Source: Syngnathus acus (taxonomy: Eukaryota > Chordata > Actinopteri > Syngnathiformes > Syngnathidae). From it: a stretch of 64,000 nt of DNA. The stretch spans positions 8,653,412 through 8,717,411 of the forward strand of contig NC_051102.1 in assembly GCF_901709675.1 (NCBI RefSeq), read 5' to 3'. Position numbers and translations under genes: made by a program. Below the pieces are notes generated by a model that made no database searches, was not told where the DNA came from, and was given only the letters and a program-made list of their open reading frames with translations. Positions 1 to 12,500 of the stretch are shown here, piece by piece; within the stretch, counting starts at the first letter, position 1; each line of letters begins with the position of its first letter.

Positions 1-1326
1 CAAGGAGTCAAGCAGGCTGCAAAGATGTGCATGCCATTGTTAGTAAAGGGTCATGAAGTTCAGGGAAGTTGTTTGGTACAGCTGGATCTTAGTTGTATTC
101 TCTATGTAGTCCTTTTTTTCTTTTTGAACACGATTTTTTAAACTTATTTGTAAAAATGTATTAAGTTGCATCTAAGCCTTGTTCATTAATACCAACAAAT
201 ACATATATATATATATGTATATTATATTCAATCTTGCCGAAGTTTTGAATTTTTAAAAAGTAAAAAAATCATTTGAAAATCAGATGTCTTTTTTTTTCTC
301 GTCTCAATTGCCGATTAAAAAAAGTAGGCCACTTCTGTAGATAGCATTTGTAGTTAAGTACATTAAGAACATCGGGGAGAAACAAATAGAAGAGGTATTG
401 GACGCAACTTCATGATTTTTTAGGTCACTCTCAGGACACCGAATCGACTGATGCAATTGATTCTTAGAAGCCTAAAGACGACCACAACAGGCCAGTTTGA
501 ATCGATTCACTGCTCTCACAGTGAAATGACGTGAACGAAGCATTTTAGGTCACAGCACTAATTGTTTTTTTTAAAACATGGTTTTGTTTTAAAAAAAAAA
601 TATATATATATATTGTTTTTTTTATTTTTTATTTAAATAAGTATTTTTAATTATGATTTTTTTTAGGTGAGATATATGTAGGTTTTGGGGTTGTATCTGT
701 GATTATAAAACAAATTATGTCCCAGCTGTGTTTTTATTTATTTTCAGTTTTAGACCATATTCGACATTTGCTTTTTATAGCTCACATTTTCAATTATTTT
801 ATTTTAGGTCACATCTATAGTTTTTTTTTTTTTTTAAATATTATTCTTAGGTCTCATTCAGCTGCTCATTTTGCAAAAAGTAAAGGAACCTCATCAGTCC
901 CACTCCATTAGCTACATCTCTGCCTTTAAGTGATATAAAGCATAGTGCCCCGAAATATCAATAAGTAATCAGCGACATCTAAAATAACTATTCGGTTTGT
1001 ATGATTTTGATGACCGATTTTGTTGGCGTCTGCTTTGGCCCCCATTTACAGCACATATTTTCTAGGCTGCCAAACTAGGCTACCATTATTCACAACAAAA
1101 ATTGAAGTTTTAAAAAAAAAAAAAAAAACTCTTCAACAGGACACGTTAAGATTTTTAAGGAGATAGCAGAGCCATTTAAAGTGATTGTATCATTTTGACC
1201 CTTTGGTAAGCTGTCAATCATTCACCTGTGCATCACGTGCATGCTATGAAACTCCCACCACGCAAACGACTTTTGCAACATGAAATGAGCTCTCACTTAC
1301 CACGGCATCATTAATTATTGCTGGAC
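1..1326. other. AT-rich intergenic DNA upstream of mep1b
   Basis: No coding exon with splice sites or a conserved domain is visible here. The stretch holds long T and A runs and two short AT-dinucleotide tracts (about 201-223 and 598-613). It could be the end of an unseen neighbour's 3' UTR or plain intergenic DNA; the sequence does not decide. The mep1b promoter should lie in the last few hundred bases, but I see no convincing TATA box. Confidence 0.6.
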
Positions 1327-4300
1327 ATGGCGGGAGGAACATGTGTGGTCGTATCATGGGTGCTTCACATCGCGCTTTTGTTGGGTGGCGCCGCATTGTG
1401 CATGGTGAGAAAACAGAAAAAAAAAAAGATCTGTATTTATTATTTGGTCATTTCATTTTTTTTTTTACTTTATTTCTTTAGCCCGCAGAAATATTACCGG
1501 GTAAGTAAGTGACAGTTGGCACGGTGAGTTTTCTACTCATGAGCCTAACGATGAATTTGATGGCAGATTTTGATGTCGACGGTGGACGAGATCTCGACAT
1601 TTTTGAAATCAATGAAGGTACGTGTGCTTGAAAAATAATCCTCAAACATTTCAAGCATTTCATTGTTGTGCTTTGGCTTCACAGAAGCAGGATTAAATCT
1701 GGTAGAAGGCGACATTGTGCTTGGCGAGGTTTGTGTGTTCCTCATTGAATAATATTATTCGTATTCATTTTGGGGAAGAGTATTTTATTTTGCTCTCGCA
1801 CGCTTCTCATTTTTAATCAACAGAAACAAAGTCGGAACTCCATAATAGGTGAACAGTACAGGTGGCCCACGACTATCCCGTACCACATGGGGGATGACCT
1901 TGGTGAGTACTATTATTCTTATCATCATCATTATTATTATTATCATTATCAACATCATTATTATTATTGCGCATTGTATAATACTGAGAGCTGTTGCTAA
2001 TACTGTACTGGGATCCTATCAAATGTTTTTGAAAGCACCCCGTCCAACACATCTTCTCAGTATGACATGATCAAGTGACATTTCATGGCCCGATATGAGG
2101 TGGTGGAAACAATAGAGGTGACTTTGCCGTGCAGAAATCAATGCAAAAGGTGTGATCCTGAAGGCTTTTGAGCAATACCGCCTGAAGACCTGCATCGACT
2201 TCAAACCGTGGAGCGGAGAACCAAACTACATCAGCATCTTCAAAGGAAGCGGGTAAGTTGCTTGAGCCGTATTTGAAGATGGCGATTCAAATTAACGAAT
2301 GGATTTCCCACCCACCCCCGTTCTTCCAGGTGCTTCTCCTCGGTGGGCAACCAGCGCGTCGGAAAGCAGCGGCTGTCTATCGGGAACAACTGCGACCGCA
2401 TCGCCACCATCGAACATGAGTTCTTGCACGCGTTGGGCTTCTGGCACGAGCAGTCCAGAGCGGACCGGGACGACTACGTGCAAATTATGTGGGACCGCAT
2501 CACAGAGGGTAAGCAGGAGACTTTAGGAACAGCTCTCACAACAGCGGTGCAAACAAACACAATGAGGAGTTTTGGACATCATTAAATTATACGACCTGTT
2601 GGGTTGTGGGGTGTCATAAATTACTTTGCGTGCTTGTTGTTGATATGCGATAAGAAACGCCCAGCGTGGCAAAACTGCTCTGCCGTTTGTCCATAAAGTC
2701 AATAATAGGTGCCAATAAAGTGCAGAGAACTTTGATTAATTGCCCTATCGAGTAATAAATATGACGTTGAGTAAAAATAAGTCGACACACCCAAAAGAGG
2801 GCATTCGAACAGGGGTGTGTAGACTTTTTCTATCCACAGCCTTGTTTTGTGCGGCATCCAGGTCGAGAGAACAACTTCAAGATTCACAACGACACCACCT
2901 CCAGCTCACTGGGCATCCCCTACGACTACGGTTCCATGATGCACTACAGCAAGACGGCCTTTCGAAACGGCTCGGAGCCCACCATCGTCACCAAAATCCC
3001 CGCCTTCGCCGACGTCATCGGCCAGAGGATGGAGTTCAGCGACAACGACCTGCTCAAGCTCTCCCGCCTCTACAACTGCAGTGAGGGCTTTTATGGTCAC
3101 GCTTGACGTTAACCTTCCGGTTGACGCCGGCCAGAGCAGAAGATGACTTTACAGCCGTTCAAAGGTGACTTTGCCTTTCAGCTCGGGGCGCCACCTTTCT
3201 GGATTCGTGCGACTTTGAACGGGAAAACATCTGCGGGATGATTCAGGGAGCCGGCGACCAGCAGGACTGGCACAGGGTATCCAAGGCGGCAGGCGGCCCT
3301 GACACGGATTACTCCAACATGGGCAAATGCAGCGGTGAGAGGAGCCGTGTTGAAAAAATCTGTCTATTTTTCTTCTCCTGAAAAGTGACCCCAGGCCAGA
3401 ATTTGATTTCAATGGACGAATGTTTATCTTTAGGTTCTGGCTATTTCATGCACTTCAACACGAGCGAGGGCAACAGCGGCGACACGGCCCTTCTCGAGAG
3501 CCGAATCCTGTACCCCAAGCGAGGTTTTCAATGTCTGCAGTTCTTCTTCTATAACAGCGGCGGCCCCAATGATTCGCTCACGATCTTGGCGCGGGAGTAC
3601 GACACAGCTAACCCTGCTGGGAAACTGCGTTTGATCACCACTATTGATGGTAAATGTCACTCTTTAGCTTTGGTGCAAACTGGATTAGGGGTGCCTAACT
3701 TGTGGTTGGTGGGCCACAAATCTGACCTGTTAGCCATGTCTAGAAACTCATTTCATCAGCCAGAAAAAAAAAAATCAGCACATTTATTTAGCCAAAGCCA
3801 CCAATGTTACCGTAATGGCCACCAATCAGAAAAAGGTTCTCTACCCTTGGGTGGTTTACCAATAACCAAACTCATGTGACATAACAGGACCCCCTCAGGA
3901 CCTGTGGCAGCTTCACCACGTCAGCCTGAAGGTCGCAAAGAAGTTCCGCGTGGTCTTCCAGGGAACCAAACGAGGTGGGGAACCATCTTCAGGCGGATTG
4001 TCTCTGGACGACATCAACATCTCGGAGACATTGTGTCCCGAGTTTGCGTGGCGTGTGAAGAACTTCAGGCACGTGTTGGAGAACACCCCAACGGGCGAGG
4101 CCTTCTACAGCCCACCCTTCACCTCCAAGGAGGGCTACAGCTTCCAAATGAAGCTTTACCCCAGCGGGAAGAGCACCTCCTCAGCACAAATGGCGGCCTA
4201 CGTGAACCTGGTGGCCCGCGAGGGGGACAAAGGGCAAACGTGGCCTTGCCCCTGGAAGCAAATGACCATGATGCTCATGGACCAGCACCCTCACATCCAG

Positions 4301-5269
4301 AAGCGCATGTCCAACCAGCGCAGTGTCACCACCGATCCCAGCAAGATGTCTTCAGGTTGGCGTGGGAAAGCGGCGCTTCCCATGATTGACTCGTGTTTAA
4401 CGTCTACCCCGTCCATCAGGCTCAAGCAAGCTCTTCTGGGACGACCCTCGAAAGGTGGGCGTGGCGGTGACCGACGCGGACGGCTCAAAGTACTTCAGAG
4501 GGCCGGGCAGCGGTACCTCGGCGTACCTGACCCACCTGAGAGCCAAGAGCAGAGATTTCATCAAGGGAGGGGACGCCATCTTTCTCCTCAGCATGGAGGG
4601 TAAATTCTTTGCAAATCCTTCTTATTGCAACTGTCTTACAATTCACTTGAGTTAAATGGAACATTGCTGTGGTTTGCCGTACCTCTTCAGACGTGTCTCA
4701 TCTGACTATAAGCCAACCGTTGCCCAGCACCACGAGCGAGCCGCAAGCCACCAGCGCTCCATCCCCCCCTGGAGTCTGCGTACAGTGCCAGAATGGCGGC
4801 GTGTGCGTGCAGGAAAACGGGAAGCCTGTTTGCAAGTGAGGACACACGACACACGCACAACGTTAGCTGCTATTCGGACATATAAACATCGTTTAGCTGC
4901 AGGTTTAAATGGAAAAACTTCCACTCGCCCATAAGTTCGGAATCAGGAAATGCAATCTTAACGACAGGAGATAAGGAGTAATATTGCCGGTGGAGGTGAA
5001 CCGTTATCATGCTGCGATGTGATTGGATCACTGACTTTTCCACCGGTCTCAGGTGTGCCGTGGGGCCCGACTGGTGGTTCTACGGCGACAGCTGCCAGCA
5101 TAAAGGCTCGACGGCGGACAACAGCATCCTCGCATTGGCCTCCTCGCTGTCCGTGCTGGGAGTCATGCTGGTGGTGACCGTGACCACCGCCGTTTGCCTG
5201 AAGAAGAAGTACAAAAAGCAGCGTTCTGAAAACAACCTCGTTATGGGGAACAGGGGCATAATAGCATAA
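1327..5269 (+). CDS. mep1b: Meprin A subunit beta (astacin-family membrane metalloprotease)
   Basis: Secreted or membrane-bound zinc endopeptidase. Coding exons: 1327-1404, 1482-1500, 1567-1617, 1685-1728, 1824-1902, 2135-2252, 2330-2508, 2862-3080, 3182-3334, 3434-3649, 3888-4355, 4420-4599, 4691-4835, 5053-5269 (2166 nt, 721 aa; human about 701). Seen: a signal peptide at about 1-26; a propeptide with FDVDGG and the switch Asp in VEGD (the usual Phe is Val); an Arg-Asn activation site at residues 68/69; the zinc motif [11 protein letters not shown] (His159, His163, His169); a Met-turn SMMHY at about 214-218; a MAM domain at about 263-430; a MATH/TRAF domain at about 430-600; an EGF-like domain at about 605-660; one transmembrane helix at about 673-697; and a short Lys-rich tail. 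The tail and unbroken MATH-EGF spacing favour beta over alpha. The start is the ATG at 1327, not the TTG nine bases upstream. All motifs look intact, so an active enzyme is expected. Confidence 0.93.
1909..1968. repeat. Imperfect ATT/ATC trinucleotide tract in a mep1b intron
   Basis: A run of ATT and ATC trinucleotides sits seven bases after the donor of mep1b coding exon 5. It is intronic, so it does not alter the protein. Length variation between individuals is likely. Confidence 0.8.
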
Positions 5270-6501
5270 ACTGTTTTATCAGATTGCCCCTCGTTGGCTA
5301 TTCCATGTGAATCCACCGACTTACTTCAGTTATGTACGATTCATTCCAAACACAAAACACCCAGACGTTTGATTTTTATATTCACAAATTTTTAAAATTT
5401 ATTATACCAAAGACGGGAACATCTGCGTTGTCTCTTTTCCACGTGGATATATATTTGTTTGTATTACTGAACTCGACACGAACATGCCGGTGGTAACAAT
5501 TACTGCTGGGAGGGGGTTGTGTTATGAAAATAGAATGTCAATCTTCATGTATGTGTACAAAAAAAAAAAATCAGTCTATTAATGTTCATTAGATACAGTG
5601 TCGACTACAGAGCATTAAAAATCAAACAAAGAGGGGAGAAGAGTTGTACTGTTGTCGCTTGACATATTTTGAACTGCAATTGCGCACTTGTGTGTTGTCG
5701 TTTTAGTCAGTCGAAAGGTTCTATAAAAGAGGGGAAGGAGCCATGGTCAACCTCCAGACGAGCAAATGCCTTCAATTCCGACACGAATTGAGGGCATTTG
5801 CTGGCCTTCACCGACATTGATCCTTTAGAAGCGTCTGTATACAACATTTCTCTTATTTACAATCATTGGAAAAAACACAAATCACCATTTCTCTCAGAGA
5901 AGATTAGTAAAAGTGACTGAGTCACCATATAGAGTATGCAACTCCTAGGAGTTAGTATTCATAGTTTCTACCCAAAAAAATACAAATAAAAGGTCTATGC
6001 CACTTGATAGGCCGAGCGAGAGCCAGGAATTACTGAAGAAATACAGTATCGTAAGTGCCCTTATCTACAACGTGTGGTGTTACCGGTGTACCATTCCACA
6101 AAGTTGAGAGTAAAAAGATGATGTGTGTGTGTTGCTCTTAAAAAGGTTTTCTGCTGCTTTCGAGTCAAACGATATGGTGAGTTCAAACGAGTTCAACTGA
6201 AGCGTGGGATGCGTATTAACACGCACGCATGTCTAAAAAGAGACTAGTATTGGTTACTGGGGTGTGGAAGGAAAGGGGAGAGAAACAAAAGTTCCATTGC
6301 TTGAATGAACAAAAGAGGATGTTCAAAAGGGGCCGGTTTCATTAAAGGGCTCATCTGCGTGGTTTTCGATCAGGGAGCTGCTGGGAAACAAAATGCAAAG
6401 GAACAGAAAGGCAGTTTGGAAAATGAGTCTGGAGTACTCAGGGGTGCGTGTTGTCATGGCGATGATGTCAATGGTGTGCATGCTGGGATGATGCTGGCGT
6501 T
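5270..6501. other. Convergent 3' regions of mep1b (+) and phlpp1 (-)
   Basis: The two stop codons face each other 1232 bp apart and nothing between them codes. On the plus strand, candidate poly(A) signals for mep1b are ATTAAA at 5614-5619 and AATAAA at 5985-5990. On the minus strand, an AATAAA for phlpp1 lies at 5398-5403. If those signals are used, the two 3' UTRs overlap antisense. A strong hairpin lies at 5761-5802. Confidence 0.55.
5761..5802 (+). repeat. Inverted repeat / stem-loop in the mep1b-phlpp1 3' region
   Basis: Left arm AGCAAATGCCTTCAATTC (5761-5778), loop CGACAC, right arm GAATTGAGGGCATTTGCT (5785-5802). All 18 positions pair when read as plus-strand RNA, one as G-U. On the minus strand the same position becomes a C-A mismatch, so the structure is stronger in a plus-strand transcript. 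Confidence 0.85.
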
Positions 6502-9500
6502 CTAGAGCGGGGTGTCAAAGTAGTCCGCCGGCTGGTCCGCCCCGGGCGGCTTCTGCTGCTTCTGCTGATGCTGTTTCATGATCTCTTTAACCTCCTCCTC
6601 CAGCTCAGGGGGGATGATGAACTGGTCGTCCGGGTCGGGTTGCGCCGGGGCGGTGAAATACCCGCCGGACTTCTTCGAAGGGGCGTCGGCGGCCACTTCG
6701 ATGAGGTTGTGACTCTTCTCCTGGCGAGCCACCGAGCCGTTGGCCCGCCACTTTCCGGATGTCGTTTTGGCGCCGTCGCCGCCACTTTGCCACGCCTCGT
6801 CCTTCTCCGGCCCATTCTCATTGCCCGCTATGCTCATGTCCGCTCCTTCATCAGGGGGCTCGGGGGTGCACGGCGGCGGAGGGGGCGGCGGCGGAAGAGA
6901 CAGCAGGCCGCGCTCGTGGCCAAAGGAAGACGCTCGCGGCGAGGACGACGACTCGGATTTGAGGCAGTGAACATCCGCTTCGACTTCCACCCGGCTTCCG
7001 TTGGAGAAAACGCCGGCGATGGGCTCCTCGTCCTCGCTGTCCAGCCCGTTGTCGGAGAGAGCGCTGGAGAAGGTGGCGCTGGACAGCTGGCGCTGGAAGG
7101 AGCTGGCCAAACAGGCGGGGTGAAGTGCGCAGCAGCCGCGGGCTAAGGGTAGCTCGGGGCCGCTGAACAGATACTGGCAGGGCTGGGCGGCATGGGCCTG
7201 CTGCTGCAGCTGCTGTTGCTGCTGCGGCGGCGTCATGGGCTGGGCCTGGTGGTGCAGGTGCAGGGGAGGGTGGTGGCCCGGCTCATGCAGCAGCACCAGG
7301 GAACTCTGCGGGGGTTCGTCGGACGAGGCGGTGGAGCCCACCTCGCTGCTCATCTCGCTGGTGCTGATCTCACTGCTCATCTCGCTGCAGGACGACGGCG
7401 GCACGGGCAGGGAGCCGTCCGAGGGGCGCTCCTTGATGCCCGCGGAGGACGCCGACGCCGGGTAGGGGCCCAGGCCGGGGCTGGGAGGTGGCCGGGGAGG
7501 GTCCGAGCAGCAGCAGGAGCAGCAGTCTTCGCTGACGCTGAGCTGGACCACCACGGCGCTGAGGCTGTCCGTGCAGCCGTAGCCCTGCGCCAGCGTGCAC
7601 AGCTTCTTGGCGGCGGCCAAGCCGTCGGGCACGTTCCGCACCGCCTCCACCGCCTCGCCGGGGGACACGGCGTCCCACAAGCCTCGGCTGCCCAGGATGA
7701 AGAATTCGTCCTGCGGGGTGAGTGTGACTGTCTGCACGTAGGGTGACGGGATGACAGACGGATAGAGGAAGGAGTAGCCCATGATGCGCGTGGAGTCTGT
7801 CACGCCGTTGACCTTGTTGTCCTGCGGGGAAAATTACAAAATACATTTAGAACGTCGTCATTTCATAGCTTTTATGTTTGCTGCAGCTTCCAGGACGTGT
7901 GGATATAATTTTTTTGTTTGTTCCAATTAGACTTCAGCCTCCATCGCAAGGATTTGGCACCATCTTCTGGCATCCAAAGGTGCTGCAAAGTGTGACACAT
8001 TCTCCTTACCTCTGTGACAATGGCACGGTGCTGCCTGATCCGGCGATATTCCTCCTCCAGGCCGACATTGTGGAGGAGGGACAGGGACAGGGGCTTTCCG
8101 TTGCGGCACAGGATGGCCTGACACTTGCCCACATTGGCGGCCGTAAGAACGAAGCAGCCGCTGGGGTCGGTGGGATCGTGGCGGATGTGACACAGAGCTG
8201 CCGAGCCGCCCAGCTTCTGCCCGGCCGTTCCCAGCTTCCTGCGATGGTAACAAGGGAGCAGCCACAATTACGGATCCAGTAAAGGTAGCGACAAGTTTGG
8301 GAGCTAAGCTTTATCTTGAAGTAATGTGAATTACAACGAGTGGTGGGAAAATGAAACTTTCAATTTGCTTCATGGACCAGTTGTTGTATTCTTTGACTCC
8401 TCTAGATGGCACTGTTGGTTTAAGAAATGGCAAATCAGTGCCATCTTGAGAGCCCAATAAACATGACTGGTTCATGAATCTTGAAGCGTCATTTTCCCAT
8501 CATTACATTTAACCATTTTCTACAGTGCTTAGTCTCACTAAGGTCACAAGTAATAATAATAAGTCATAAGATCCATCACAACACATCCGTAGCTGCTTTT
8601 AAACACGAGATGGACCTTTGCATAACAAGGAACGTGTTGGTCATGTAGTCCTCTTCGCTCTTGGTCTTGTGCAGCTCCTCCGCCAGCACATCGTTCATGG
8701 TGCACTGCAACAGGTAAGGCACCTCCACGTTCCTGTCGCCGTCAAACACGCCGTAAAGAGCCTCGCGACTCCCGCAGAACCTGTTTACCGACAGCGCTGC
8801 CACGCACAATCTGAAAAAGGAAAGAAAAATGGCCGTGAAGGGTCGCCATATGTGTCTTCTGCTCGCTATCGATTACGCGGCAGGCTGATAACCATGGTAA
8901 CGAGGCTACTCCAACACGTATATTGAGCGAGAGGCGCACGCACGGCTTGCTTCTTTTTTTCCCTTTGTCCGTGCGGAGATGTTTTCTATTAGCACCCTTA
9001 ATAAAGTCGAGAGCCTCCACTGATTCTTTTTCCCCCCTCTATTATTGACTGATTAAACTCACTTGTTTTTGACACCCGAGGCCTCCGTGTAACCGTGACT
9101 CCACACAGCGGGCCCGCCAGGTGCCTCGTTCGATGAGAAGGTCGGCGGCGGATCAATACGAAAGCAGCGAATATTACTGAAAGAGCAACAAGAAGTGGAG
9201 CAAACTCAGCCGTCTTGCGTAGAAGCGAGAAGGAAAAAAACACAAAGGTAGGACGAAAAGCAAGCACACGCTAACAGACCAAGCCCTGTTTTTTCCCCTT
9301 AAATTAATTCAAATGCATATTTTCATTTCACATTAATTTACTTCATTACAATGAACAATATAAAAAGTAACAAGACATAAATATACATTGATTTAACTGA
9401 ATGGAAATGAATCATTTTAATACTAAAACAATTTCAAACATTTTACGCATACATTTTACATTTGTTTAAATCTCCTCGAACTTGTTTGTTGGTTTTAAAT

Positions 9501-12500
9501 ACCCAGTGTGGCCCCGGGCACCAAAAAAAAAAAACTCACTTGAGCTGCTCAAGGGTTTTGTGGTCCAGGTTGAGACGAGGATTTCCAGTCAGGTCCAGTT
9601 CCTGAAGCTTTGGAGGCAAATTCTCCGGCAGCGTGATCTCATTCAGCTCGTTGCAGCTCAGATCCACGCACTGACGTCAGAGGAAGACGTGCAAACGCTC
9701 ACGCAAAACGATTGGCAAGCGAATCTTTCGGTACAATTTCGTTGCCGTGTATCATACTATGTGGCCTTACTTTCATTTCCATCAGCTGCATGACCTCAGG
9801 GAAGACCTCGATGGAATTGGAGTGGGCGATGAGCGTGTGCATACGCCGGCAGTTCATGATGGTGGTGGGCACAGTTTTCAGCGTGTTGCCGCTTAGGTCC
9901 ACCTCCTCCAGCTCTTCCAGCTTGGCCATTTTGCTGGTGGAGTGAGGACAAAGTATTTATATCGTTGATCCAACTTTGTTATCAGTGAGCGTTTACCTTG
10001 CCGGGAAGGTCTGGAGGTGGTTGTAGGCCATGTGAAGGACCCGAAGGTGCGAGTGGCCCGTTAGCATGGGAACGCACTTGTCCGTCAGGCGGTTGTTTGT
10101 CAGATAGAGCTCTTGCAGGATGCTGTGGCTCTCTTCGGACAGCGTGGAGGGAGGCAGGTGCTCCAGTTTATTGGCTGAAGCGTTCACGCATCGTAAACTG
10201 GAAAACGCAATGACAAGATGATGACAAAGGAAGTCCCACTGGAAATTCTTCTCATTCTTGCAGCTACCTGACACATTTGAGGAACAGGTTGCAAGGCAGC
10301 TCCACCAGTTGATTGTGGTGCACATCCAAAACTTCCAGCAGGGGGCGCTCCACCCTTTCAGGCAGCTTCTGCAACTGGTTGTGTCCAACGCTCAGCTTCC
10401 TCAGGCTGCAGCTGCATAACAACCTGCGGCATCAAGCAGCAGGACCCAGATGGCTTTGTCAGAGAACCTCCAGCATAGGCATATATGGGAGGTGTGCCGC
10501 GTACAAAGGGACTTCTACAATTTGGGGGAAGCGAGTGTCTGATGTGATTTATGACCCTCGGTGCCGCATTCCATTTAGAGACACTCACCGCGCTGGGAGC
10601 TCGCCGACCAGGTTGTGGCTGGCGTCCAGCACTTCCAGTTTCTTCGCTTCGCACAGCCAGTCTGGCAAAGACTCCATAAGGTTCCTTTGGAAGGAGCGGT
10701 GGAGGGGGGGCAGAGAAAAAAAAAACAGGGCGATGATGATGACAAATGGTGTGCAGTTTGTTAAAGTGCGGCAGCTAATATTTCTTCCGTGTGTGCTTAA
10801 TTCACCGCGGTGCCAAGAGGAAGCGTTTTCAAGGCCGAGATTCTGATTAAGTGCTTTGAAACATAAATCCCAACTCCAAGATTACTGTCTTTCCACTGAC
10901 CTCACTTTCCACATTTCACATTAAAGGTCATTTTATCTTCTTGGCATTTTTCTCACCGTGAGATGTCCATGTAACTAAGATTGGAGGGCACGGGACTGAC
11001 ATCCAGGCTCTGCAGCTCTGCGGGGAGAAACGCAGACCCATTAACCTACAGCAAGGACGTCGACAAAAACAGGTAGCCGGGAAAACGGACGGGAGACGCG
11101 CCACGCGACATATTCACACCGCTCGGCTGGGTCTGAAAGGAAGGAGGAGCTTGGGACCCACCGTTGTTGGAGGCGTAGATGCCCTTGAGCAGGCAGCCCT
11201 TCACCTTGAGGACGGCGATTCGGTTTCTCTCGCAGTGAAGCACCTCCAGGCGGGGAAACACGGAGGCATCCAGCTGCGTCAGCCGGTTGTCCCTCACGTC
11301 CAGCTGGGTGACGTGCCGTAGCAGGTCAGGCTCATCCGGCACCATGTTGGAGATCTTATTCAGCCTGGTGGAACACAGAACACGTGTTCAAAAGCGGGCA
11401 TATTAGGTGTATCATCATTTTCTAATTGCTTGTATACTAATCCAAATCGTCGAGTGGCTGCCAAACACATCGTTCATACTCGACACCCTAAACAGGAAGC
11501 CACCTAACTTTCATTAAATGCAACTAGAATGAAAATTTGAACCTAAAAGCTCCCGACGGCGAGCCAAAGACGCGACCCACTCGGCCGCCCTGCCTCGTTT
11601 AAAAACCCGTGATTCAAAAAGTACTCCGATGCTGACATGCACTAAAGTAACTGCCCTATAAACTCTTCCACGTGAGCATGTCGCAAGCACGTTTGTTTTA
11701 CCGATTCTTTTTACTGATTGAGCAAAGTTACAAGGGGTGAGGCATTAACTTGCAAATAGCGTCATTGCAACTTAACCTATGGCGGCCAGACAGCCGTCGG
11801 AGTCACGACGAGCAAATCATTCCATGATTCGCTGTGGTCTGGCTTCTATTTCTTTCCATCACGAGAGGCACAATCAAAGTTCAACCTCTACCTGAGATCG
11901 ACGTGTTTGACGCGGAGCAGCCGGAAGTTCTGCAGGGTGAGCGTCTCCAGGTTGTTGCCGGCCATGCACAGCTTCTCCATGCAGGCCAGCCGCTCCAGCA
12001 CCTGCGGCACGTGGCCAAACTGGTTGAAGGAGAGGCCCAAGTACGAAAGCCTCTGGAGGGTGCCCAGCTCTTCGGGGAGTTCCGTCAGGCTGTTGCCGTC
12101 GAGCAGAAACGTTTGTAAACTGTGTGGGTGGGGGGGGGTTAATGAAAAGAAACCAATGATTAGTGCCCATGAAGGAATGCAGTTGCATAAAACGACCAGC
12201 AGGTGGCGTCAAGCATCCAAGCGGCCACTTCTGGTATGTGCAGCATACAGGATCATTCCGACAGATTAACTTCTCATCGCACTCACTCATGCGGCCTGTG
12301 CGTGCCTTTATGTTCATGTTCAATCAAAGCCGTCCGAGTGCAGCTGCTGAATCACGCCTCGCTAATGGCAGTGCTTCTCCTAACATATCTCAAAACAATA
12401 GATTGGCTGTGCGATGACTGAGATTCGGGGCTACGTGCGATGACTTACATTTTGCCATGATAAAAGCAAGGCTGAAAACTTTCAAGACACACATTATAAA

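Noticed and set aside
1318-1326. Upstream TTG as mep1b start
   Set aside because: The ATG at 1327 begins a normal signal peptide; TTG initiation is not expected in a vertebrate nuclear gene.
6568-7746. Long plus-strand open frames opposite the last phlpp1 exon
   Set aside because: GC-rich coding DNA gives long antisense frames. They have no homology-like features, and the minus strand clearly encodes the PP2C end and C-terminal tail.
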